Assembly (NCBI RefSeq): GCF_012935325.2
Contig: NZ_JABBYG020000001.1
Span: 930,001 to 994,000 of the forward strand
Direction: 5' to 3'
From: Paenibacillus sp. PL91
GTDB lineage: Bacteria > Bacillota > Bacilli > Paenibacillales > Paenibacillaceae
DNA: 64,000 nucleotides
Both the position numbers and the translations under genes were made by a program. Positions 35,899-44,290 of this stretch are shown here, piece by piece. Numbering within the stretch: position 1 is the stretch's first letter; each line of letters opens with the position of its first letter. The notes beneath the pieces are model-generated. The model was not told where the DNA came from, did no database searches, and was given only the letters and a program-made list of their open reading frames with translations.

Positions 35899-38322
35899 AT
35901 GCGGCAGCAAAAAGAAAAGCGAAGCGCCGATAAGCTTTTGATGAGTTATCCCGCGTCATGGTGGCGGAATATGTGGCGCGAAGCGCTTCCCTCTGGCAAC
36001 GGCGTTATTGGCGCATCCGTATTTGGCGGCGTACAGGAAGAGACAGTGCTGCTTAATCATGCCCGTCTATGGCATTGGGGGCGTAAGGATGAGCTGCCGG
36101 ATGTAAGCGGTACCCTAGCCCAGACCCGCAGGCTGATGGATACAGAGCGATATGCCGAGGCAAGCTGGCAGCTCGCGAATGCTTTAAAAGAGCGCGGTTA
36201 CGGGACGAAGCTCGCTTCCAGATTCCCGCTTGCTGCGATCCGGCTTGTCATGCCCTGCGGCAATGCCTTTCGCGGGTACAGCAGGATGCTTGAAATGGAC
36301 AGCGGAGAAGTAACGGTAGGCTGGACAGACGGGCCGAGCCGGTACCGTCGGAGGCTGTTCGTTTCGCGCGCCGACGATTTGGTTGTCTATGAGCTCGGAG
36401 GGTATGAGGAAGCCATCGTATCGGGGGAGATCGGCCTTGATCTTCACCCGAGTGATCGCTGGGCGGATACGCCGGAATTCAAGGAGCTCGAGCAATCGAT
36501 TGAAACAGGAGCAGGCGACGCTTATGTGTGGTTCGCAGGAACGAATGACGATGGAACGGATTTCGGAGCAGTCATGCGGGTCATTCCGGATGGCGGCAGC
36601 ATCGAAGCTAAGGGAAGCGTAATCCGCTTTGAGGGAGCAAGGCGGCTGCTGGTGCTGGTGAAACTGTTCGTCCTGGGCGAGCGTTCCAAGGACTGGGAGC
36701 GGTTGAAGCAGGAACTGGCTGAGCCTGTCGTCGATTCCTCCTATGAAATGCTGCTAGAGCGCCATATCGCCCTTCATCGTCCGCTGTACCATTCGGCTTC
36801 GCTGGAGCTCAATGATCCAGACGATGATTTGCGATCTAATGAGCGGCTGCTTTTGGATGCGTATGAGGGGGAGGCGCCGCCGGCGCTCGTTCGTAAGATG
36901 TGGGCTTATGGCCGTTATTTGTTCTTGAGTGGTACCTCGTCTGCGGAAGAGGCGGAGCCTTTCGGTCTTTATGGGCTGTGGGGAGGCGATTACAGGCTGG
37001 TATGGTGTCACAACATGGCGAACGAGAACATCCAGATGATGTATTGGCATGCGCATGTTGGAGGTCTGGGCGAACTCGTCCCTTCCTTATTCCGTTACTA
37101 TGAGGGATTGATGGATGACTTTCGTGAAAATGCAAGCAAACTGTATGGCTGCCGCGGTATCTATATCCCGGCAGGCTCCACGCCGGGCATCGGCATTCCT
37201 AATCAGATTGTGCCTGTCATTTTGAATTGGACCGGTGCGGCCGGTTGGCTGGCCCGGCACTATTATGAACATTTCCGTTTTACCGGAGATGTTCAATTTC
37301 TGCAGGAGACAGCGCTGCCGTTCATGCTCGAGGCGCTGCGGTTTTACGAGGACTTCCTGGTTACGGATACGGATACGGATGGGATTTACAAAATATATCC
37401 TTCAGTATCGCCGGAGAATACCCCGCTCAACTTCATGCCGGCGGATGGAAAACCGCTTGCTCACCCGATGCCTACGGCGATCAATGCGACGATGGATGTT
37501 GCCATTCTGAAAGAGCTTCTGCAGCACCTAATAGTTGCGAATCGGAAGGCGGGCGGCGATCCGGAGGCAGAGAAGGAATGGAGCCGCATGCTGACGCGAT
37601 TGCCTGCTTATCGGCTAAATAAGGACGGCGCGGTCAGTGAGTGGATTCATCCTGCTTTTCAAGATCGGTACGCACACCGTCATCTATCACATCTGTACCC
37701 CGTTTTCCCTGGGCAGGAATTAACGCAAGAGAGTGACCCTAACTTGTTCGGTGCGTTTGAAAAGGCTGTGCAGCGGCGCGAGATCGGAGCTCAAAGCGGG
37801 TGGTCGCTAGCTCATATGGCTGCTATTTATGCACGTTTTGGAGACGGGGACCGTTCCTTGAATTGCCTGGATATCCTCTCCAGATCGAGTCTGCTGCCTA
37901 ATTTTTTCACGCTCCATAATGACTGGCGGGGAATGGGCGTATCGATGCAAATGCCTACGGCTCCAGTGCAATTGGACGCCAATATGGGATGGGTGAATGC
38001 TGTGCAGGAGCAGCTGCTTCAAGTATCGGACAATCTTATTAAATTGCTGCCGGCGCTGCCGGGTCGTTGGAAACGGGGGCGTCTGGCCGATTGGAGATTC
38101 CACACGGGCAAAGTGGCGCTATCTTGGAATCAAGAAACGGGTTCGTTCAGAGCAGAACTGACGGCAGATAGGGATACCGACATAATCGTCAAGCTGCCGG
38201 ATTGGGCGTATGCCTGCCGAATAACCGGTGAAGATGTTCAGCCTTCACCGCTAGGTACCGCGTACTTTTCGTTGCGGATGAAGAGCGGGGCGTCATCGGT
38301 TGTTTTTGAATCCTCAAATTGA
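35899..38322 (+). CDS. GH95-like glycoside hydrolase
   Basis: In this 807-residue protein the N-terminal motif WREALPSGNGVIGASVFGG and then EETVLLNHARLW is typical of GH95 (known activities: alpha-L-fucosidase, alpha-L-galactosidase). The barrel contains GLWGGDYRLVWCHNMANENIQ, YPSVSPENTPLNFMP, HRHLSHLYPVFPG and AQSGWSLAHMAAIYARFGD. The C-terminal beta domain ends in LPDWAYACRIT. No signal peptide is visible, so it should work on imported oligosaccharides, perhaps removing L-fucose or L-galactose decorations. AAGGGGG precedes the ATG. It is the last gene of the operon and no clear terminator follows. Confidence 0.8.
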   Translation: MRQQKEKRSADKLLMSYPASWWRNMWREALPSGNGVIGASVFGGVQEETVLLNHARLWHWGRKDELPDVSGTLAQTRRLMDTERYAEASWQLANALKERGYGTKLASRFPLAAIRLVMPCGNAFRGYSRMLEMDSGEVTVGWTDGPSRYRRRLFVSRADDLVVYELGGYEEAIVSGEIGLDLHPSDRWADTPEFKELEQSIETGAGDAYVWFAGTNDDGTDFGAVMRVIPDGGSIEAKGSVIRFEGARRLLVLVKLFVLGERSKDWERLKQELAEPVVDSSYEMLLERHIALHRPLYHSASLELNDPDDDLRSNERLLLDAYEGEAPPALVRKMWAYGRYLFLSGTSSAEEAEPFGLYGLWGGDYRLVWCHNMANENIQMMYWHAHVGGLGELVPSLFRYYEGLMDDFRENASKLYGCRGIYIPAGSTPGIGIPNQIVPVILNWTGAAGWLARHYYEHFRFTGDVQFLQETALPFMLEALRFYEDFLVTDTDTDGIYKIYPSVSPENTPLNFMPADGKPLAHPMPTAINATMDVAILKELLQHLIVANRKAGGDPEAEKEWSRMLTRLPAYRLNKDGAVSEWIHPAFQDRYAHRHLSHLYPVFPGQELTQESDPNLFGAFEKAVQRREIGAQSGWSLAHMAAIYARFGDGDRSLNCLDILSRSSLLPNFFTLHNDWRGMGVSMQMPTAPVQLDANMGWVNAVQEQLLQVSDNLIKLLPALPGRWKRGRLADWRFHTGKVALSWNQETGSFRAELTADRDTDIIVKLPDWAYACRITGEDVQPSPLGTAYFSLRMKSGASSVVFESSN

Positions 38323-38596
38323 AAATATTTAAATAACGGGGGACGCCAATGGGGAGTTGGACCTTGATTAGATGCATTGCCATATCTGCAAAACATACGA
38401 ATTAGTCCAATAATGGAACAAGAGTGCGCGATAGCATGTAACTCAAGCAGCAGTATACAGCATAGTGTCATGCCCACTTGCAGAGGAAGAGGGCTCGCTA
38501 AACGTAGGTTGCAAAGAGCCCTGACTAGTCTTAAAGGACAAAGAAAGTGAAAGATCAATTGAGTTTAAACAATAAAACACCAACAAGGCGGAACGA

Positions 38597-38868
38597 AGTG
38601 CACCCTTATAGTAGACATTGGAAAAACCCAAATGGGATACCGATGATACTTAGGGGTGTATTTTTATGAGGAAAAAAGAGCAACCGAATAAATTGTATTC
38701 AAATGAAGTAAGGAAAGAAGCCGTACGTTACACGAGGAGGATAAGTGGACGTACAGGCAAATTACCGAGAAGGATGGAAGTATGGAATACAAGATAAAGA
38801 TAGAGTTCGTAAATGGGTGTATAAATTTAGGAAACAAGGCGAGTACATCAACGGGAGAACAATTTACA
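38597..38868 (+). pseudogene. IS3-family transposase OrfA remnant
   Basis: ATG 38666 opens a frame reading KKEQPNKLYSNEVRKEAVRY, the OrfA start. The frame then changes: EDKWTYRQITEKDG continues in a second frame, and DKDRVRKWVYKFRKQGE, the recognition-helix part, in a third (38745 frame). OrfB is absent. The leading GTGCACCC at 38599 is a plausible left end. At least two frameshifts and a 3' truncation make it inactive. The 38323-38596 stretch before it shows no gene, only a loose hairpin without a T run (38490-38522). Confidence 0.65.
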
Positions 38869-38980
38869 GCATGAGTATTACAAGTATTAAAATGGACTTT
38901 TTTAGTGATGACATTGTATTGACGTTGTTATTACAAATAGCTTACAATTAGCTTATTCAAATTAAGGAGGCATCCACTAA

Positions 38981-39388
38981 ATGGATACGAATTTACAAAT
39001 ACGTATATCAAAAGACATAAAAGAGAGTTTTCAACAGATAGCTAAGGAAAATAATAAAGATACCTCGTCCCTAGTGCGTGACTGGATTTCGTCTTATATA
39101 GCTGAACATCAGCGAGCTGATGAAGATGTAGCTGCTGAACTATATATGGCAGGGTACCAATTGCAAGAAGCGCTTGGGGGGAGAGAACACGTTAACAAGG
39201 AGTTTGCAAAACAATTGCAGGAATATTCCTTAACGAATCAAAAAGAATTCACACAGCGGATACTAACTACCTACTTGGACCTTGAGCTGACAATTCCTTC
39301 ATGTGTATCGAAAACGTATAAAGGGTACGCTTTTTCTCAAATGTTTTTGTTGGGCTTGATTGGGGATAAACCTAAGGAAAGATCTTAG
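38981..39388 (+). CDS. ribbon-helix-helix protein with unknown C-terminal domain
   Basis: In this 135-residue protein, residues 1-45 (LQIRISKDIKESFQQIAKE, then DTSSLVRDWISSYI) match a ribbon-helix-helix DNA-binding domain of the CopG/Arc type. The remaining 90 residues are helical and not recognised (LQEALGGREHVNKEF, SKTYKGYAFSQMFLLGL). AAGGAGG precedes the ATG. No toxin-like partner gene is adjacent, so an antitoxin role is not supported. It lies directly behind the transposase remnant and ahead of a 27-bp palindrome, in a stretch that looks acquired. Confidence 0.7.
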   Translation: MDTNLQIRISKDIKESFQQIAKENNKDTSSLVRDWISSYIAEHQRADEDVAAELYMAGYQLQEALGGREHVNKEFAKQLQEYSLTNQKEFTQRILTTYLDLELTIPSCVSKTYKGYAFSQMFLLGLIGDKPKERS

Positions 39389-39416
39389 GTTAATAACTTA
39401 ATTAAGGGGTCGGTTG

Positions 39417-39443
39417 TTGAACTAACGGGGAACGATAGTTCAA
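39417..39443 (+). repeat. 27-bp palindromic repeat, copy 3
   Basis: This is the best-preserved copy: arms TTGAACT and AGTTCAA around AACGGGGAACGAT; the arms are perfectly complementary and the outer middle bases pair too. In one frame it reads Glu-Leu-Thr-Gly-Asn-Asp-Ser-Ser and stays open to a stop at 39499-39501. It marks the left side of the MerR gene module. Confidence 0.7.
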
Positions 39444-39478
39444 TCATTGAAGCGGCAGTTGGAAATGTTTTCAATGCG

Positions 39479-39507
39479 TTGATTTTGTTTATCCTGTGAT
39501 TTAAACT
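39479..39507 (+). promoter_or_regulatory. candidate promoter of a small structured RNA
   Basis: -35 TTGATT (39479-39484), a 17-bp spacer and -10 TAAACT (39502-39507) place the start of transcription at about 39514, exactly at the base of the long hairpin that follows. Confidence 0.4.
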
Positions 39508-39513
39508 TCATAG

Positions 39514-39590
39514 TAGAGCGACCTCCTGATGGTGAGATTAAAGGGCTGTAGACCCGTTTCCAACTCCCATGATACAGAGGCGCTCTTTTT
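39514..39590 (+). ncRNA. candidate small RNA: long interrupted hairpin with U tract
   Basis: AGAGCGACCTC (39515-39525) pairs with GAGGCGCTCT (39577-39586) with one bulge. Inside, ATGGTGAG pairs with CTCCCAT with one bulge, and GGG pairs with CCC around CTGTAGA. Seven Ts end the structure. With the promoter above this would give a transcript of about 75 nt that is structured end to end. Alternatives are a plain terminator for the RHH gene, 125 bp upstream, or a mobile element end. Confidence 0.4.
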
Positions 39591-39664
39591 TTGTACAAAG
39601 TCCAAATTATTCAGTTTACAGTGAAGATACCAAGAGGTGCGATCAGCCCTACTCCGAGACATTG

Positions 39665-39695
39665 TTGACTCTCCCCTAAGGGAAGCCTTTAAACT
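39665..39695 (+). promoter_or_regulatory. MerR-type promoter/operator with 19-bp spacer
   Basis: -35 TTGACT (39665-39670) and -10 TAAACT (39690-39695) are 19 bp apart, the stretched spacing that MerR-family regulators correct by bending DNA. The spacer holds a dyad (CTCCC...GGGAAG). It lies 25 bp ahead of the MerR gene, so the protein probably controls its own expression. Confidence 0.7.
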
Positions 39696-39719
39696 CGATA
39701 AAGAAAGGAGCGAGTGCTA

Positions 39720-40466
39720 ATGCTATATACGGTAAAGGAAGTATCGTCATTATCTAAGGTAACCGTCAAAACACTGCACCACTATCACAAAATTGGGCTC
39801 CTCTTGCCATGCGAGATGAGTGAAGCCGGATACCGGCTTTATGGAACGAAAGAGTTGGAACGCTTGCAGCAGATTCTACTGTACAGGGAACTGGACTTTA
39901 CCTTGGAGCAAATCAAGCAACTGCTTGAAGGGAAGCAAAATCGATCCTCCATCCTCTTGGAACAGGAGGAGCTACTTCTCCACCGAAAGCAAAGACTGGA
40001 AACAATTATTGACACATTGCGAAAATCCACAACCTGCATGGAGAAAGGAGAACAAATGGACGTTAATGAAATGTTTAAAGGTTTTGAAAGCGAGGAAGAT
40101 TGGAAAGAGGCGATGAAGGAGCAAAATGAGCATTTGAAAGAAACGTATGATTTTGATTTGCTTGATTCGGCTCAATTAGATATTCAGAGCATGAATGATA
40201 TGGCCGCTGAAGCAACATTGTTTATGACGAGTATGGCAGGAGCTTTACGAGCGGGGTTAAAGCATAATGACGAGAAAATCGTGCGTTTACTCCGCAGCCA
40301 TATTGAATATCTGAATAAGCATGGGCATTCGATATCAGCTACGGATTTTGCATCGCAAAACCGATTTTTCCTTGGCGATGACTTTCATCTTCGCATGCTT
40401 GAAGGTCAACAAGTTGGATTGGCTTATTACCTTTCTGCAGCGGCCGATTCTTACGCTAACGGATAA
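39720..40466 (+). CDS. MerR-family regulator with TipAS-like domain
   Basis: In this 248-residue protein, residues 1-70 form the MerR winged helix (TVKEVSSLSKVTVKTLHHYHKIGLL, EAGYRLYGTKEL) and residues 75-110 the dimer coiled coil. The C-terminal half (about 120-248) resembles the TipA/Mta antibiotic-binding domain, ending FFLGDDFHLRMLEGQQVGLAYYL. Such proteins sense drugs or peptides and activate efflux or resistance genes. ATG 39720 follows AAAGGAG with 9-bp spacing; GTG 39714 is a weaker option. It is monocistronic, its only visible target is its own promoter, and its stop codon lies inside a 27-bp palindrome. Confidence 0.88.
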   Translation: MLYTVKEVSSLSKVTVKTLHHYHKIGLLLPCEMSEAGYRLYGTKELERLQQILLYRELDFTLEQIKQLLEGKQNRSSILLEQEELLLHRKQRLETIIDTLRKSTTCMEKGEQMDVNEMFKGFESEEDWKEAMKEQNEHLKETYDFDLLDSAQLDIQSMNDMAAEATLFMTSMAGALRAGLKHNDEKIVRLLRSHIEYLNKHGHSISATDFASQNRFFLGDDFHLRMLEGQQVGLAYYLSAAADSYANG

Positions 40467-40477
40467 CGATAGCTTAA
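40451..40477 (+). repeat. 27-bp palindromic repeat, copy 4
   Basis: Arms TTACGCT and AGCTTAA surround AACGGATAACGAT, in the same orientation as the other copies. It covers the last codons and TAA stop of the MerR gene, just as copy 2 covers the serine hydrolase stop. Confidence 0.55.
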
Positions 40478-40550
40478 TAAAACAGGCTATGCAAAATAAA
40501 GAAAGTCGATAATCCCAAGAAATAAGCTGACCTTATCGTATAAGAAGAAG

Positions 40551-40598
40551 GGGCTGTCCAATAGGTCTGAAAAGACCTATTGGACAGCCCTTTTTTTT
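40551..40598. terminator. 18-bp perfect hairpin, terminator
   Basis: GGGCTGTCCAATAGGTCT (40551-40568) pairs perfectly with AGACCTATTGGACAGCCC (40573-40590) around a GAAA loop, followed by eight Ts. It ends the MerR transcript. The GGGCTGTCC start resembles terminal repeats of several Firmicute insertion sequences, so it may derive from one. The rest of 40599-40797 holds no gene. Confidence 0.85.
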
Positions 40599-40797
40599 CG
40601 ATGAGTTTCAGCCTTAGTTATGTAATTGAACGTCGATATATTGATTCGACTGCCGGCTGTGCCGGATACAAATAGACGGAGACGAACGCTGGCATTCTCG
40701 AATGTCATCAGAGGAACATTTCAAGTCACCGGAGTTGCATATGAAGTATGCTGAAGGGCATTTACAATAGCAGTATAAAAGAAAAGAGGTGATTATA

Positions 40798-41766
40798 GTG
40801 GGTCAGCAGGAAACGGTTACCAGACCACGTTCATCTGGAAGGATGATAGCCTTGCTTAGAAATAAGCGGCGATGGAACAATTTAAAGCAATACTGGGATT
40901 TGTACCTGATCATGTTTCCAGGCGTGTTATACTTTATTGTTTTTAAATATTTCCCCATGTGGGGAGTGCTCATTGCGTTTAAAGATTACAGTATATTTGC
41001 GGGTTTTGGAGAAAGCGCGTGGGTCGGATTGAAGCATTTCAAGAGCATGCTTGAGGACGCCCAGTTTTATCAGGTATTCCGTAATACCGTTATCATCAGT
41101 TTATACAAGCTTGTATGGGGCTTCCCCGGGCCGATCATTCTAGCGCTTCTATTGAATGAAATTCGCAGCATGTTTTATAAACGAAGCATTCAAACGCTAG
41201 CTTACCTGCCTCACTTTCTTTCTTGGGTCATTTTAGGCGGGATCTTGACCAATCTATTATCGCCAACCAGCGGAGCGGTTAACGAAGTATTGGGATGGTT
41301 TGGATTGGGGCCTATTTTCTTCTTGGCGGATCCGCAATGGTTTCGGGCTGTTCTTGTAATCAGCGATATTTGGAAAGAAGTAGGATGGGGAGCTATTATT
41401 TACCTGGCAGCGCTCGCTGGAATAGATTCGCAGCTATATGAAGCGGCTGTGATGGATGGCGCAAATAAATGGAAGCAATTATGGCACATTACGATTCCAT
41501 CGATTATGGGAACGATTATAGTCTTGTTTTTATTGCGGCTGGGACATGTGCTGGATGTCGGGTTTGAACAGATATTCGTGCTATATAATTCCTTGGTCTA
41601 TGAAGTGTCCGACGTGATCGAAACCTACGTATACCGGATCGGATTAGGGCAATCCCAGTTTAGTTACTCAACGGCTGTCGGTTTGTTTAAATCAGTGATT
41701 AGCTTGATTCTAGTTATTGCTGTTAATAAGGCTGTAAAGAAAATGGGCCAGGAAGGGATCTACTAA
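40798..41766 (+). CDS. carbohydrate ABC transporter permease, LplB type
   Basis: This 322-residue permease is the first gene of locus F. Hydrophobic start YLIMFPGVLYFIVFKYFP; EAA loop YEAAVMDGANKWKQL. I choose GTG 40798 because AAAAGAGGTG lies just upstream; GTG 40789 falls within that site. The next permease begins one base after its stop. The operon's secreted GH5-like enzyme at 47876 suggests a manno- or gluco-oligosaccharide cargo. Confidence 0.92.
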   Translation: MGQQETVTRPRSSGRMIALLRNKRRWNNLKQYWDLYLIMFPGVLYFIVFKYFPMWGVLIAFKDYSIFAGFGESAWVGLKHFKSMLEDAQFYQVFRNTVIISLYKLVWGFPGPIILALLLNEIRSMFYKRSIQTLAYLPHFLSWVILGGILTNLLSPTSGAVNEVLGWFGLGPIFFLADPQWFRAVLVISDIWKEVGWGAIIYLAALAGIDSQLYEAAVMDGANKWKQLWHITIPSIMGTIIVLFLLRLGHVLDVGFEQIFVLYNSLVYEVSDVIETYVYRIGLGQSQFSYSTAVGLFKSVISLILVIAVNKAVKKMGQEGIY

Positions 41767-41767
41767 G

Positions 41768-42637
41768 ATGAGAATGACAAGGGGAGAACAATGCTTTTCG
41801 GCCTTTAACTACGTCGCTCTTGCCTGTTTCGGATTATTGACTCTTGCGCCTTTTATTCACATATTAGCGCAATCGTTTAGCAGCTACCGTGCCATTATGT
41901 CCGGAGAAGTTTCATTCTGGCCGGTTGAATGGACGACGGAAGCGTATGTCAAAGTATTTCAGGATTCGTCTTTTACCGAGGCGTTCCTGATCAGCGTAGA
42001 GCGAACCGTTCTAGGAACATGCCTGAATGTGATACTTGTATCCTTGCTTGCTTATCCTCTTTCCAAAACCTATATCCAGGGCAGAGGCCCGGTGATGTTC
42101 CTAATCGTATTCACGATGCTCTTCAGCGGTGGAATGATACCGACGTATATCCTCATCAAAAACTTGAATCTTCTAAATACATTCTGGGTCTATATCATTC
42201 CCGGAGCTGTTAACGCTTTTCATGTTGTCATTATGAAGAGCTTCTTTCAATCGATCCCGAATGAGCTAGAGGAATCAGCAAGAATCGACGGTTCTTCTAA
42301 TTTAGGAATCTTGTTTCGCATTGTCATTCCGTTGTCCATGCCGGCAATCGCAACAATCGCGTTATTCAATGCAGTCGGCCATTGGAATTCGTTCTTTGAT
42401 GCGGTGATGTACGTAACGGACTCCAATTTAAAGCCGCTTCAGATCTATTTAAGGGAAATGGTCATGTCCAATTCGACGAATATTAACACCACGGATGCCC
42501 TTGAAAGACAATTGCTTGCAGTCGAATCTCTTAAAGCGTCCGCGCTGATTGCCAGCACTTTGCCTATCTTACTTGTGTATCCTTTTTTGCAGAAATACTT
42601 TGTAAAAGGAATCATGATTGGTTCCGTGAAAGGGTAA
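41768..42637 (+). CDS. carbohydrate ABC transporter permease, LplC/YtcP type
   Basis: This 289-residue permease has the EAA loop EESARIDGSSNLGILF and the C-terminus VKGIMIGSVKG. It partners the preceding permease and is followed 60 bp later by the lipoprotein. The ribosome binding site GGAAGGGA lies inside the end of the upstream gene. Confidence 0.92.
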   Translation: MRMTRGEQCFSAFNYVALACFGLLTLAPFIHILAQSFSSYRAIMSGEVSFWPVEWTTEAYVKVFQDSSFTEAFLISVERTVLGTCLNVILVSLLAYPLSKTYIQGRGPVMFLIVFTMLFSGGMIPTYILIKNLNLLNTFWVYIIPGAVNAFHVVIMKSFFQSIPNELEESARIDGSSNLGILFRIVIPLSMPAIATIALFNAVGHWNSFFDAVMYVTDSNLKPLQIYLREMVMSNSTNINTTDALERQLLAVESLKASALIASTLPILLVYPFLQKYFVKGIMIGSVKG

Positions 42638-42696
42638 ATTCCCTTGCTAACGGTTTCCATACATTTTACTATCAATTAAAGGGGTTGAACAAAAAG

Positions 42697-44229
42697 ATGA
42701 AGACGAAAAAGTTTTTAACCGTGTTGGTTGTATCTGCAATGAGTGCAGCTTTGTTTGCCGGTTGCGGCAAACCTGAAAACGAAGAGGGAAGCCCGGACAA
42801 TAAAGACAGCGGAAAACCTGTAACGATTAACATTGTGCAGCCTAACGTGGGACGCAAATTTTTGGACGGAATGGACGAGAACAATAACCCATATCAAAAG
42901 TACATTAATGAAAACACCAATTTGAATGTCCATGTCGTTTATCCCCCAAGCGACGGGTATCAAGATAAGTTAAATGTCATTCTGTCCTCCGGCGAAGACA
43001 ACGATATGATCTACACGCAGGATGCTTCGTGGTTTATTAATATGATTAATCAAAAAGCGCTGCAGCCGCTTGATAAGGCGATTGAGCAATTTGGTCCCGA
43101 TTTAAAGAAATCGCTTCCGCAAGAAGCTTGGGATGCTGTAACGATAAATGGTGAAATTTATGCCATTCCCTCCGTTACACATATCAACGGGAACGATATC
43201 ATGTATGTCCGTCAGGACTGGTTGGCGAAATTAGGACTTCAACCGCCTAAGACGCTGGATGAGTATGTGAAGGTTATTCGTGCGTTCGTGGAGCAAGATC
43301 CGGACGGTAACGGACAGCATGATACGATTGGTCTATTAATCGGCGAAAATTTGGCGCGCACGGCTCCTTTCTTTGGCGCCTTTGGAGTGCCGTTAATCGG
43401 AAATTCCGCTGTTAATCAGTGGGTTGAAAGAGACGGGGTGCTGATCAATTCATCGATCCTGCCGGAAACGAAAGAAGCTCTTGCCTTTCTGGCCGAATTA
43501 TATAAAAACAAGCTTATAGACCCTGAGTGGGCGCTTAACAAAAACAAAAACATAGAGGAAAAGATTGCGAGCGGAAAAGCAGGATTGTTCTCCGCAACAT
43601 GGTTTGATACACGGGGGCCGATCCTGACAAACCAGACGAATGATGCGAATGCCAAGTGGACGGCTCTCGAATATCCCGCCGGCAAAGATGGCCAATCCGG
43701 TATCGCTTCTTCGAGTATGGTGACCGGCTACAGTATCGTTCCGGCAAAAAGCAAACATGTGAACGAGGTTGTCAAAATGTTCAACTTCGCAAATGGCAAG
43801 GGGCATGAGCCGATTAAATTCGGATTGCCGGAGCACCAGATTTCCTCAAGGGAGAGCGGGAAGCTGGTCATGAATTTCGAGGAACATAATAAGCATGTTT
43901 ACCGGAACAATATTTTGGACTATTCGGCGCCATGGGATAAAGAAGTCGATATGGAGCGTTTGGACGCGCTCGGTCCGGAGTACAAATTGAGGGATAACGT
44001 AACGGCAATGAGCAATGCGCTGATCAAGAATCAATACACGGGCCCGACAACGCAATCGATGGGCAAAAATGGCGTACAGTTGACCAAGCTGATGCAGGAA
44101 ACATTCACGAAAATGATTATGGGCAATACGCCAATCGATGAATTCGACAACTACGTAACTCAATGGAAAAGTATGGGCGGTGAAGAAATTACGAAGGAAG
44201 TGAACGAAGCCTTTAAGAGTGCCAACTAA
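42697..44229 (+). CDS. extracellular solute-binding lipoprotein, LplA/YtcQ type
   Basis: This 510-residue lipoprotein has the lipobox LFAGC at about residue 22. Family motifs are PYQKYINENTNLNV, MYVRQDWLAKLGLQPPKT, EQDPDGNGQHDT and FGLPEHQISSRESGK. I choose ATG 42697 after AAAGGGG; a TTG at 42685 is in frame but adjoins the site. A terminator follows its stop, so the regulators downstream are probably transcribed at a lower level. Confidence 0.92.
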   Translation: MKTKKFLTVLVVSAMSAALFAGCGKPENEEGSPDNKDSGKPVTINIVQPNVGRKFLDGMDENNNPYQKYINENTNLNVHVVYPPSDGYQDKLNVILSSGEDNDMIYTQDASWFINMINQKALQPLDKAIEQFGPDLKKSLPQEAWDAVTINGEIYAIPSVTHINGNDIMYVRQDWLAKLGLQPPKTLDEYVKVIRAFVEQDPDGNGQHDTIGLLIGENLARTAPFFGAFGVPLIGNSAVNQWVERDGVLINSSILPETKEALAFLAELYKNKLIDPEWALNKNKNIEEKIASGKAGLFSATWFDTRGPILTNQTNDANAKWTALEYPAGKDGQSGIASSSMVTGYSIVPAKSKHVNEVVKMFNFANGKGHEPIKFGLPEHQISSRESGKLVMNFEEHNKHVYRNNILDYSAPWDKEVDMERLDALGPEYKLRDNVTAMSNALIKNQYTGPTTQSMGKNGVQLTKLMQETFTKMIMGNTPIDEFDNYVTQWKSMGGEEITKEVNEAFKSAN

Positions 44230-44250
44230 TAAAGTAGAATGAAAGAGTTG

Positions 44251-44280
44251 AAGGTGCTCCGGGCGGGCGCCTTTTCTTTC
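44251..44280 (+). terminator. terminator or attenuator behind the binding-protein gene
   Basis: AAGGTGCTCC pairs with GGGCGCCTT around GGGC with one bulge, then TTTTCTTTC follows. It lies between the lipoprotein and kinase genes, 40 bp before the kinase start, and would limit read-through. Confidence 0.65.
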
Positions 44281-44290
44281 ATTAACGTCA

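Noticed and set aside
38490..38522. Inverted repeat AGGGCTC / GAGCCCT after the GH95-like gene
   Set aside because: The loop is long and there is no T run on either side, so I do not call it a terminator.
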